Assembly: GCA_022059125.1 (NCBI GenBank) | Contig: JAEUWY010000015.1 | Coordinates: forward strand, 1,426,001 to 1,490,000 | Direction of reading: 5' to 3' | Source: Corynespora cassiicola | Lineage: Eukaryota; Ascomycota; Dothideomycetes; Pleosporales; Corynesporascaceae | Length of the DNA stretch: 64,000 nucleotides | Shown here: in pieces, positions 22,538-33,541 of the stretch | How the letters are laid out: every line of letters begins with the position of its first letter | Position numbering within the stretch: the stretch's first letter is position 1 | Program-made: the position numbers and the translations under genes | The notes under the pieces: generated by a model | What the model was told of the DNA's origin: nothing | What the model saw: only the letters and a program-made list of their open reading frames with translations | The model's database searches: none

Positions 22538-24325
22538 ATGGCGATAGCAGATGTGCTCCAGCGGGTACCACTACCTTCTCCCATCTTGAAAGCGGCTGTT
22601 CTTGTTTCGCTTCCATTACTTTTCGTCATCACTGTGTACTTTTTTGTGGTACCCAATGCATTGAGAGTAGGATGACCTTTCTCCTTCAGATGAAAGCCAG
22701 ACAACTAACCGCCATAGGATCCGCGACGCCGCAAACTGCCTCCCGGCCCAAAAGGTCTTCCCTTTGTTGGTAACATGCTCGACCTCGCCGATACAGAAGC
22801 CGTGCGCAACAAAGTGATAGAATGGCATCAGCAATATGGTGACCTCTTTTACACCAAAATCGGTGGAACGGACTTTGTCTGGCTATCCTCCCCGAAGGTT
22901 GTGAAGGATCTGATGGACAAGAAATCTAGCGTTTATTCCTCGCGCTCACAAGCACCGCTTGCTCAAGATGTCGCTAGCGCGGGAAGGCGGCAGTTGTTTA
23001 TGCCATACGGCCCACGCTGGAGGGCTATCCGCAAACACAGCCATGCGCTTCTCAATCTAAACACAAGCGTAAAATATCAGCCTGTCCAAGATTTCGAGAG
23101 CAAGCAACTTCTGAATGAATTTTTGGACAGCCCCAAAGACTTTTATTCAATGAACAGGCGATACTCGGCGTCCGTAATTATGCTGGTCACATATGGTTAT
23201 CGGATAAAATCTTGGGATGATCCTTTGATCAAGCAAATATACGACGTCCTCGATAACTTCACTGAAATGACGTAAGTATCCACTCTATTCAGCCATGATC
23301 AAGTCAAAGCTAATGGCAAAAGTGCCCCTGGAGCGCATGCAATCGATAGCTTTCCTTCGCTAGCTGCACTACCAGAATGGCTTCTTGGAAACTGGCGGTC
23401 TTTTGGGAGACGTGTTTTTGATCACGACAGCAAAATTTACCTTGAGTGGTGGAACAAATTGAAGCAGGATACCGACAAGGGACAGGCACCAGACTGCTTC
23501 ACCAAGACCTTCTACTTGAACGACCCTGCGAAGCTAGGAATTGATGATCTCTCTGCTGCATATACATGCGGAGGGTTAATTGAGGCAGGCTCCGAAACCA
23601 CCGGCACAACGTTGAACAACTTTATACTTTGCATGACTCTATTTCCAGAGACCCAAAAGAAAGCGCAAGAAGAGCTAGACAAGGTGGTAGGATCCGAGAG
23701 ACTTCCAAGCTGGGAGGACGAGAAAGACTTGCCCTATGTACGAAGTCTGATCAAAGAGATACTAAGGTGGAGACCGGTGAACAAATTTGGCATGACGCAC
23801 GCAACGAGCGAAGACGACTGGTATGAGGGCCACTTTATCCCCAAGGGATCTGTTGCTGTTCTCAATTGGTGGTAGGTTTCCAATTCCCACCCCCATCCCC
23901 AGGATGAAACTAAACATGCATAATACAGGGCAATTCATCGCGACCCACAGCTTTGGAAGGACCCTGATGCATTTGATCCTTCTCGTTATCTGGATCGACC
24001 TCTCCCCGCAGCAGACTACATCAACATCTCGGATCCATATGAGAGAGACCATTTCACCTACGGCGCAGGACGCAGGGTGTGTCCTGGCGTCCATGTGGCG
24101 GAGCGCTCGCTATTCATCAATATTTCTCGAGTCTTATGGGGCTTTAATATCAGCAAAAAGAAGGGTCCGGATGGGACGCCCATCGAGCCCACCCAGGTCA
24201 TGGTCAGAGGATTCATGTCCGTTCCAGAGCCTTTCGAATGCGATATAACACCGCGGTCCGAAAAGCGCGCAAACATCATGAGGGAGGAATTCGCAAAGGC
24301 TGAGAAAGCGGGTTTGAAATTTTAG
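22538..24325 (+). CDS. Cytochrome P450, phenylacetate/cresol-hydroxylase-like group
   Basis: Second haem monooxygenase of the block, from a different family than the first. Four exons (22538-22666, 22718-23271, 23323-23871, 23929-24325) give 542 residues. The N-terminal anchor (LKAAVLVSLPLLFVITVYFFV) precedes the hinge KLPPGPKGLPFVGNM. The C-helix motif WRAIRK, the I-helix AGSETTGT near residue 316, the ExxR motif EILR and the haem loop FTYGAGRRVCPG with Cys near 461 are all present. The GAGRRVCPG form and the AERSLFINISRVLW helix are typical of the group that includes phenylacetate hydroxylases, m-cresol hydroxylases and O-methylsterigmatocystin oxidoreductase-like enzymes. Substrate cannot be named from sequence. 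It is convergent with the dehydrogenase gene, with only 88 bases between their stops. Confidence 0.92.
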
Positions 24326-24413
24326 GCACTTAGCATAGTATTCTAAGAGTCAAAAATTCCCACGTAATTCTTCGAACTTCATTTGCTATGCAGTATCATC
24401 TCTGGTTGCGATT

Positions 24414-25323
24414 CTAATATCCTGCCTTTTCGGGCACCTTCGCATAAACTTCATCCCAAAGGCTCAAGCTTTCCGTACCAATCCATTTCTGGCTCTCATT
24501 CACCCAATCGACTTGCTGCCTAAAGTATATATTCTCCTGAGACAACTCCACGGCCTGACCCGTTAAGTTGTCGTCACCAAGAAAGGCATCAATTGCTTTG
24601 GTAGCAGTAGATAGGGGCGTGATATGCTCTTTTGGCCAGACCTCCAGAAGCTTAGGCGGGCAAAGGTTGGTAGGAATGAAACCCGGGCAGATGCAATTGA
24701 CAGTGATGTTCTCTTTCACAAAAACCGGGCCCGCAGCTCGCACAAATCCCACGACTCCATATTTAGAAGCCGTGTATTGAGGATTGGTGGTCATCGAACT
24801 TTGCCGGAGTTAGCAGGAAGTTATCGCATCCGCATTTGTGTTCAACATACTATAATCCTGCTGCTGAGCTCGTAGCAACGAACTTGCCCTTCCCTCCGCC
24901 AGCTTCCTTGCTCCTTCGTACATAATACTTGAACAGCCACAGACCCTGAACCACGGCTTCAAGATTGACTTGCATGCTTTTCGTGTTCAAAGGCTTGACT
25001 AATCCATTCTCATCAAGCTCTTCCTTGTCTTCACCATCGTATAGGCTTTGGCGGTCATCGATACCTGCGTTGGCGTGGAAAAAGTCGAGCCGATTGCCTC
25101 CCCACTCATACGCTTGCTTGAACAGACGGGCTTGCTGTTGGTAGGAGGCCACGTCTGTCTGAATGAAGATCGCATCATCGCCCAAAGACGAAGCAGCAGT
25201 CTTGCCCGTGGTCGGATTCAGGTCGGCGATGACAACCTTGTATCCCAACGAATACAGATGAGTTGCTACTCCGAGGCCTATTCCAGACCCTGCCCCAGTT
25301 ACTACAGCTACAGGCTTAGACAT
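24414..25323 (-). CDS. Short-chain dehydrogenase/reductase, 15-PGDH-like
   Basis: NAD(P)-dependent alcohol dehydrogenase or ketoreductase of the classical SDR fold. Two exons (25323-24851 and 24798-24414) give 285 residues. The cofactor loop TGAGSGIG is at residues 9-16, and an acidic Asp follows strand beta-2 (VVIADLNP), which favours NAD over NADP. The NAG motif is HANAGIDD. The catalytic Ser lies in VATSSAAGL and the YxxxK pair in QYTASK (Tyr about 166, Lys about 170). The intron falls just before the active-site Tyr. The insert with EDKEELDENGLVKPLN after NAG is seen in the fungal 15-hydroxyprostaglandin-dehydrogenase-like subgroup. In the block it could oxidise an alcohol made by a P450. 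Confidence 0.9.
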
Positions 25324-25792
25324 TTCTCCTTGCTCCTTGCTCGAGGGTTATGCGTAGCTAGGCGCAAATATCTGGAGTCTGGACTCAAAAATTTCGGAGA
25401 TGTTGAAAGATCTTGGCAACAAGCCTAAAGTCAAGTCGGCTGCACACTGATTGCTTCCGCATGATTGAATTTACGCGATCTAGTGAGGTGTTGTGGAGAT
25501 GGAATGACCCCACATCCGGGGGATTGAGCGGAAGCAGGGGCAGCTGCCCCTCACTAAACTGATTAGGAGAGATGCGGGGTAAGGTAGGTCCGTGACAAGG
25601 ATGCGCTCGGGGTAAGAGAGGCACGGCACACTCATTCCGAGCTCTCCATTGAAAAATGACCATGCTAGATCTGGAAATTGACCGGTGCTAAAAGGAAACA
25701 ACTGAGTATGTGTCATGTCCTTGATTGAGGCGTTTACTATCAGATCATCGACGCGTGATTATATCCATTGCCATATCGCAACAGAGTTCGCC
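25324..25792. other. Short intergenic interval
   Basis: Promoter of the dehydrogenase and 3' flank of the esterase, both on the minus strand. Nothing else is visible. Confidence 0.5.
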
Positions 25793-27671
25793 TCACTGTC
25801 CTGCGATGAAGAGATCCCAAGCCACACTTAGCTCATCCAGATTGAGTTTTCCCTCTCGCTCCAATCTGAAGAGAGTGTCCCTTCGCCCTTTCCCCCAACC
25901 CTGACCATCTGTGAACTTTTCAATGGAAGTCTCGCTTGGCCCGTAGACCTTGGTGCCGCCTGCTTCCTTGTTGAATTGTTTCCAAGGCTCCAAGCCATTG
26001 GCAAATTTGATAAAGTCTCTTGCCATAGTGATAGCAACCTGACGGGCCTCTTCAGTCAGATGCTCATTGTAGTTCTGGAACAAAAAAACGGCATCCAACA
26101 AATGCGTCGAGAGCCCCTTGAGGGCACCATCCCATGGGTTCAGCTCGTTGAAATTGTAGTAATAGGCTTTGCCGGGCCAAGATTTCGCATACGCAAGGGC
26201 TGGGGCATAATATGCGATATCTGTCACAAGATCCATGATTTGCTTCAGAGCGGTGTCGTCGTCAGTTGTTGTCGTGATGCTATAGGCTTCGAGGACAGCT
26301 TCAGCTGCTGAAGGGTCGGCGAAATTCTTTCGGAAAGAATTGCTCAAGGCACTTGCAATGCCACTCTTCCTTTCAGCTAGACCCATGAAGAAGAAGACAC
26401 TGCCCTATTTTCGTAAATCAGTGATATTGTCCTCGTAATCACATCGGTAAGCTTACATCGTGCTGGCAGTCTCCAATCATCAAGTCCGAACACCATTGCC
26501 TGCCGGGAATCGACGAGTCCATTCTTTCAGAAGCAAGCTTCTCAAAGGTAGTTTGCTCAGGAATGACATCACCATCCAGGTACGGTAGAAGTGGTACTGT
26601 TAGTGGTATCTTGGCAACTAGTTCATCGGGCTGAACTGTGATCAGTCTTTGAACACGTTCTTCTGGAGTTGCGTCCTCAAGATCCAGTGCCTTCAACACC
26701 ATTCCATATGCCATTTCAGTCACTGACAAAGGCAGAGGTTTGAGCATTATGGGTGTGCCTGCCATTGAAATTCCACGTTTGAATAGAGGATCCTGGGAGA
26801 ACAGTTGGCATAGTACAGATACTGGTATTACGTGAGTTGGGCGACAAGAACAGTACGCGGCCAAACTCACCGGCTCCTGCGCTCTCGCCAAATGCGGTGA
26901 CATTGTCGGGGTCTCCCCCAAAATCCGAAATATGTTTTTTGATCCATTGAAGGGCGCACTTTTGATCTCTTAGGCTGTTGTTTCCAGGATATCCAGCCTT
27001 TCGCAATTCTTCAGATGTAAGGTTTCCCAGTACTCTTAGGCGATAACTATTACGCATCAACCACAAATCATTGAAATTTGCCATGAGATGACTTACTTGA
27101 TATTTATAGCAATCACAGGTGATTCGGTCTCAACAGATAGCTTGACCAAACGCGAAGGGTCGTATTGGGGCCAATGGCTAGAGCCCATGAGAAACCCACC
27201 ACCGTGGATGAAAACCAAGACAGGAAGTTGTCGCTTGGTTTCAATGTCGGGTACGGTAATATTCAGGTTGAGAGAATCAATACCGGACATTGGAGGAGGA
27301 GTAGGAATGCCAATGCTCTTCTGAATCAACATGTTCTGTTCGATGTCACACGCGTCTTTTGCGACGCATCGTGGTCTAAGCTTGTCAATAATACTCAAGG
27401 CATGTGGCAGATAATTCATTCTAATCTGATTCTTGAAAAGTTCTACTTTGTTGAAGAGCGTCTTCATTTGCTCAGGTTTACGAAAGAGCAGGATGGTTCT
27501 CACTTACCCGAACGCAGTAGCATCAACAATCCCGTTTCCATACTCCGTGACCATTTCTGGAACACTTAATTGATCACTCAGTGACGCATACTTGACACCC
27601 AAGTATTGTATTATGCCATCTTGCTTCTTACCCCTGAAGGTAGCAAAAGAGGTTTTGAGCGTGGTCGTCAT
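25793..27671 (-). CDS. Carboxylesterase type B, intracellular
   Basis: Serine hydrolase of the carboxylesterase/cholinesterase family. Five exons (27671-27508, 27375-27097, 27046-26871, 26821-26457, 26404-25793) give 531 residues. The oxyanion-hole strand is VFIHGGGFLMGSS, the early motif is INYRL, and the nucleophile elbow FGESAGA places Ser at 203. The catalytic His is probably in GLSTHLLDAVFLF, and the acid may be in the GDCQHDGSVFF region. There is no signal peptide (MTTTLKTSFATFRGKKQDG), unlike secreted lipases of this family, so an intracellular role in hydrolysing an ester or carbamate intermediate is likely. The nearest genes are the dehydrogenase downstream and the alpha/beta hydrolase upstream, divergent over 875 bases. 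Confidence 0.9.
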
Positions 27672-28546
27672 TGTGGCAGACACTGAACAGCGGTTTTGAA
27701 GGCAAAAGATTTCGAGATATTATATTGTTGAAGCTACCAAAGACATTTTTGCTTTGTACCATCCAAATATTTATACCTTCAATATTTTCTCTTGAATTCT
27801 CGTAGGAATGAAGCTATCGCTATATTGCTTATTCCTTCGCTTACTCCGTCCCTGCTGCGCCTCGCGCGAACACGTCCCCCCAGCCAGAATAAGGAAGTGT
27901 CACCAAGCTCGTACGAGCCATCGTGTTTCATTTCACGGCTATAGCTGTTGTGAAGGGCGCAGTGGAGGGCGCAAGATTCAGGGGAAGATCTAGGATCCCG
28001 GAAAGTGGGTCCTCTGGGCGGGTACGTGCATATTTGTCTTCAACGAGCTTCAAATCAGAACGCAACTTTTGTGGCTTAGCAAGTGTTGTGATCAATACTC
28101 AAAGACCTCCTTTGCATCATCACGTCTGCGATAAGAACTGGAAATACGAATAAAAGGCTGCCTAAAAATTCGCTCGTTACATTGTGTTCATGATTCAGGG
28201 GCAGAGGCGCCAACCTGTTTTGGGGGTGTTCAAGACCCGCAGAGAAAATGTGACATGCACAGGGAAACCGACGCTTTCATACTTTTACTACGAGACACGA
28301 ATTTATCGGAAATAACTCTACGGGTACCGGAAGCGAAGCAATGTTATGGCTTTACAAATCAGGGTGGGAAACTTCACCCCGATTTCCCAAACGGTACGTG
28401 TGGGGCAATGCGGGGAACTATTGCTCGCCAATACAAGGCTTCAGCATCGCAGCCATCAGACGGCAGAATGGTTCCCAAGCCTCTTTCTCCAAAATCACAT
28501 GACAAAAATATCTCAGAACAAACACGAGCCTGTATCAAACGTCATC
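27672..28546. promoter_or_regulatory. Shared upstream region of the two hydrolase genes
   Basis: The carboxylesterase (minus) and the alpha/beta hydrolase (plus) are transcribed away from this 875-base stretch, so it may co-regulate them. I cannot point to a specific operator. No gene is seen. Confidence 0.4.
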
Positions 28547-29529
28547 ATGCCATTGGAACGCGACTCTGACGGCCGTACATACGTACGCCACCCTAATAAT
28601 CAACGCACCCACTATGTCTCCGACTCCTTTGCGGATCCTTGGAAGCCCACCGAGACCATTCTGATACAACATGGCTTCGGCCGACACGCTGAATTCTGGT
28701 GAGGATGCCTGCACGCAGCCTAGATCTCGACTGATTTCCTGTTCTAGGTACCATTGGATTCCCGTTCTCTCCTCCAAGTACCGCGTCATCCGTCGTGACT
28801 TGCGCGGCCATGGATACTCTAGCTTTCCTATGAAGCTCGAAGACGGGAAATGGGAAGGGGGCTATCGATACAATCTTGACACAATCTTGGACGAGATTAT
28901 TGATACACTGGATCAACTGGGGGTCGACAAGGTGCACTTTCTTGGGGAGAGCACGGGCGGTATTTTGGGAGAAATATTAGCTGCAAAGTACGTCTAGGCC
29001 GTTCCTACCAACCAACACTGAGGTGGAAAAGCTGACGTGAACCAGACACCCCGAGAGGCTACATTCTCTAACCGTCTGCTCAACGCCTCCCTACCTGCCC
29101 GAAGCAGCTCTTAAGCTCTTTGCTTTCGGTTATGAAGATTGGCCCACGGCGTGTCGGAAGTTGGGCTCGAGAGGCTGGACCGAGGCTTTGAGCAAGATTC
29201 CCGGTACTATCCCGATAGCTGATTCAGACTATCTCCCTTGGTATCTCTCCAGAACCGGGGTAAGTGATGGAGAGGGAATGGCCGGATATGCAGAGTTTCT
29301 CTCGACGCTCGATGCGAGACCGTTTCTAGAGAAAATTCGCGTTCCTACGTTGATCCTAGCACCGAGCCAGAGTGCAGCCACCTCTGTAGAAGACCAAAAG
29401 GCTTTAGCAAAGACGATCCCCGGGGCAAAACTTGAGATTGTCGAAGGGCCAGGTCACGAAATTTATGTTACGCAGGCCCCAAAATGTCAGTCGGCTTTTC
29501 TAGATTTTCTAGCGCAAAATCAAGACTAG
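28547..29529 (+). CDS. Alpha/beta hydrolase, enol-lactonase-like
   Basis: Small alpha/beta hydrolase resembling 3-oxoadipate enol-lactone hydrolases and related C-C or ester hydrolases. Three exons (28547-28698, 28748-28987, 29046-29529) give 291 residues. The oxyanion motif is IQHGFGRHAEFW, followed by VIRRDLRGHGYS. The nucleophile elbow LGESTGG puts Ser at about 118. The acid lies in the LILAPSQSAAT strand region and the His in EGPGHEIY near residue 267. An upstream in-frame ATG at 28499 is possible, but the one used here begins the conserved part. The gene is convergent with the regulator (121 bases between stops). Lactonase-type hydrolases often follow P450 or dehydrogenase steps in catabolic clusters. 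Confidence 0.88.
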
Positions 29530-29650
29530 TACCTGCCAACATAAAACTGATATTGGGTTTGGGCAAGACGAATCCAATTCCGAGGCGTGATTTCATTGGA
29601 GGCTAGAACATTTATTTTCCAGTAATGACCAGGGACGCGAAATAATTCCG

Positions 29651-32327
29651 TCAGATTGCTCTTCCCCCAGGAACCATAGCCTGGTAATTTTTTTCATAAG
29701 CAATCCCCAGTTGTTGGAGGATATTGCTCATTTTTGGCGTGATGCCCCAGACCCAGACGTCATCGAATGTAGAAGCACATGTATTTGCCAAAGCAGCCGC
29801 AAGCGAGTTTCCGTGGTATTCCGTCCCTGATTCTTCCACAAGTTCTCTCAATCCGTTGAGGACGAAAGACTCCTCTTCATCGAGTGGGTTTATCATCATG
29901 CCGGTTTCGATAACATGGGCCCATTTCGTCAAAAGTAAAGCTGTAAAGATATTAGTGCACAGTAGAGCGTTTTTTTTGTGGCGTCAGAATCTTACCCGAA
30001 TCCCAACCCGATATAGCATGTTCTACACTCCAAGACAATGCGGCAGTCTTTCTCACGAACTGATGTCCAATCTTCATAGCTGAGAGCCACGGATCAAATA
30101 TCGTCCTCACGGTTTTGGTGAGCCCTGGACTACGTCGCAATGGCGATTGCGTGTACGACTTTGTAGCCGATTCTATATCCTGGTGATTATCTGAAAGTAG
30201 AGTCAAGCGATTGAAGATGCTGGTTTCGGAAAATAGCCGGGCATATGCCATCATTACAAGACCATGGCAGTTGAACATGAGTGGCCCCTCTGTGTCGTTC
30301 CAAGTTGTCATGTCATCGATGTTGCCGCGTGCGTTCTGAATGATCTCTTCGCATCTAGAAAGAGTTGAAAAAGCTGTGCGAAACATCGTTTCATGGAGTT
30401 CCGAGTCCGCGGCTACATCGTTATAGGTTCCGGAAGGATTCATAACCTGTGTTAAACTCCATATGTGGCTATTCATTGCATGCATCATTAATAGCATGGT
30501 CATTCCTGATATTGCCTCTGGCCAATCGCCCGCGTTGGACTGCACGTTGAAGATGACATGTGCCATAGTCTGACGGACAGTGCCGTGCCCATTCTTTCGG
30601 TATATGGAGCTCAACTTCTTCCACTCCTGAGCAGATCTTGCCTCCCAGCGGGCTTCTTCGTCCAGTACCTCAAAATCCAGATCATAGGTGTGGGAGAATC
30701 CGGGGCTTATATTATAGGTCGTTGATATAAGATTGGAAACGATGAACATTCCACAAAGTAGTCGCTTGCTAGATTCTCGACTGATCCAATCTTCCCATTC
30801 TAGATGCTGGCGCTTGTCTTGGCTTATTGATGCCATTCTCAGTCTGTAGTCAATGGCGAAGAGACCGAGATTCTCGATTGTTCTTAGGACGACATTTGTC
30901 TTCCCGCTAAACATGCCCCCTAGCGACAGTAGCACCCTTGTCTGCATGATCCAAATAGGTGCTGGCTTAGGTGTACCAGTCGCTGTAATAGGTAGGCCGC
31001 GTCTTAATGCGTTGGAGCTCATAGTACCGGCCAAGGCAAAAAGATTTCTGGACTTTTGCCTTGCCAATCGATATAATGCTCCAATGCTACAGATTGCAAA
31101 TATCAATGGACTCGGGGTCTCTTTTATGTCCAAAGAGGACAGGTGCAATATCGGGAAATGCTTATGGAAGCATTCCAGGTAGCCGGAGAAAAACTGGTTG
31201 AGGTCGTTTACGGTAGGAAAGAGTGATTCCGACAACTCCCCAGAAGGAATCCTCGCTTTCGCATCCTCGCAAATCCTTCGATGCACTTCATTATTGAAAG
31301 GAAATCTGGGGGTGTTTGAATAGCTATCTTTCTGTACGTGGGGTAGACTCGCGGTATGAGGACCATTTGCTAGTGGAGGTATTTGAAACGGCTTGTTGAA
31401 GTCGAGAATTGTGGGATAATCGGCCGACAGCTCATGGAAAGCTAGGTCAAGTGGATCGTCTAGGGCGGTGGGCTGATCAGAGGAAGTCTGCCCGTCATTG
31501 TATTCCATGGAGAAATTGTAATTTCTCGTATGCGCGGTACTGGTCGACGGTAGTTGAGACATTGGGGTGGTAGGAGAAATTGCCTGTGTTGCACGGGCCT
31601 CATCCTCCAAAAGCAGTTGTGGGTCGATTTCAATGCGACGTCGCTTTGTAGGCGGTTCAGGCGTTGTGACCGGATACGGAGTTGGGGCCATGAACAGGTC
31701 CATTGGGCTAAATTGCATGTCAAAAGCGTAGAATTCTTGCCCATGGAAATCTCCAACCATCGGGCTAAGTATGGGTATCGCAGAGTGAGATTCTGCTGGC
31801 TGTATCTCTTGTAATATACTGAGCTCATGGTCCGCGAAACCCCCAATTGCCGGGGCATTGTCATCTATCGGCCCGGGTGTGGGCTGAGTAGGAGGGGTCA
31901 GCGGTGATAATGGGTGCCCTGTGCCACGCGAAGAGCCTGTAGAGTTTTCCTCTCCCTCGGAAATACTGCTTGCCGCCGCGGAGGAACCTCTTCGGAATTC
32001 TTCGGGATGAGCCTTTTTATACTGCTCGACATGTAGGCTGCGTTCATGTCTTTTGACTAGGTCCTTTGGTGAATTAGTTGACTGATTGCCAAAACGCCAA
32101 TCGGCCAAACACACCTTTCTCGCATATCTGCGATCGCAAAACGCACACGGAAAGGGTCGCTCCTGGGTGTGGACTCGTTCGTGCCTCGCACAGTGTTCGC
32201 TTCGCTTGAAAACCCGTTCACAGAACTTGCAGCGGTAGATTCGTTTCGTTCGCCCGGCTCGAGGCTTGGTGGAAGCGACTGCATCGAAGGAAGCCTGGGA
32301 CACAACTTGGAACACTTCCGTAGACAT
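29651..32327 (-). CDS. C2H2 zinc-finger regulator with fungal-specific transcription factor domain
   Basis: Nuclear DNA-binding regulator. Three exons (32327-32115, 32063-29996, 29940-29651) give 856 residues. Two tandem C2H2 fingers lie at residues 31-82: finger 1 ligands Cys33, Cys36, His49, His53; finger 2 ligands Cys61, Cys64, His77, His82. A basic stretch (KPRAGRTKRIYR) precedes them. A Ser/Pro-rich linker with a basic PTKRRRIE patch follows, then the fungal-specific regulatory (MHR-type) domain from about residue 350 (LNQFFSGYLECFHKHFPILHL, AICSIGALYRL, WEDWISRESSKRLLCGMF). The first intron splits finger 2, is 51 nt and has no stop. This fingers-plus-MHR design is common for pathway-specific regulators. 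As the only regulator in the accessory block, it is the likely local control gene. Confidence 0.9.
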
Positions 32328-33541
32328 TTCCTGAGCAGGTCTGGCCTCGACTGCGCACGCTGTTCTGTCAATGCGGGTGATTACCGAGCGATCCGAGCTA
32401 GCGATGACAATGGTTGACTAGCACAGGCGTAGCTTTGGTCCAGGCGGTCCGTACGTATGAAGGAGGGCAGTTGACGTGATTAGACAGCTTGTGCGAGGGA
32501 GGAAGAGTCGAGGTGCGTCGCCAGCGCGGTTTTCGGAGGCAAGTCATTCGCGTCGGATGGCGTGTTGGGCCTTGGGGGAGCAACGATCTGCCATCTTAAT
32601 GCCGCTTCCGGGGAAACTGTGGAGAAGACGAAATTGCGGGGAGCGGCCAATGGCGGGCGCCACCTATTCGGGGCGAATGGAGAAGTGCTGGGGATGCGCC
32701 TTGTACAGGCCTCGGAGGCTGGAACATTCAACTGCCGAACAGGCTAGCTATGCATGAGGGGTCGGGCTGGACTTATGACAGAGTCGCGATTTGATCACCG
32801 GCAATATTGAGCATCCCGTGGGCTGGAATCAAATGAGCACAGGTATTATCTTGTAACAGCTGCCCAGGTAGTTATGAGGTTTGAGTGAAGAACTCATGCC
32901 GACAGGCGCTTTTGCAGCTTCATCAATGCTAGTCTAGCGAAGTCATTAGTAACAAGAAGCGCATCGACTATTGTCTATATAAGAAGAATAAGCGACATAG
33001 GATTAAAAGTACTTTGTGGGGAATGATGTCAACGATTGCAAGTTCGTTGGCAAGTATGGAGTCCACGGGTCCACGATGAATGCCAACCGCAACAGGACTA
33101 GCGTCCGCGAGATCTCCTCCCGAGCCGAGGTCCACAATAATCGTGTCCTTACCGATCGATATCTTCGAGGATTGCATCTAGTAAGAAGAGACATAACGCC
33201 TATTGGTGATGATAGGAAAAAAAAGCCTTATCGACTGTAGAGGTATCTGATATTTGGCGTAAAACCGCCTGCTGCCTAGCAAGTTGAGAGCATTGAGGTA
33301 ACATCCGATGGAGAAGCCTGAGAGACCGTATACCTACGACCTACCACCTTCTGACTCTGAGTTCAAGTAATGCGATGATCTCAAAACAGATTGGCATAAA
33401 GCATGGTGAAAGAGATAGGAATGTCGGATGAATTTGACCATCGCATCAATAGGCAATGTCCTGTACTTTTGTAATTCCCCCGCAACCCATATTGGCTGGT
33501 TGCTAATTAGTATCCCAGAATTTGCATCTCCAACCCGTAGT
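32328..33541. other. Intergenic interval
   Basis: Promoter of the C2H2 regulator and 3' flank of UTP22. It holds a few 60-90 codon frames without motifs. No gene or RNA feature is seen. Confidence 0.5.

Noticed and set aside
19149..24325. The two P450 genes as a tandem duplication
   Set aside because: Their haem loops (FGHGSRTCVG and FTYGAGRRVCPG), intron numbers (six and three) and lengths differ, so they belong to separate families.
12982..32327. A classical secondary-metabolite cluster with a core synthase
   Set aside because: No PKS, NRPS, terpene cyclase or prenyltransferase motif is present in any frame of this interval; a core gene elsewhere remains possible.
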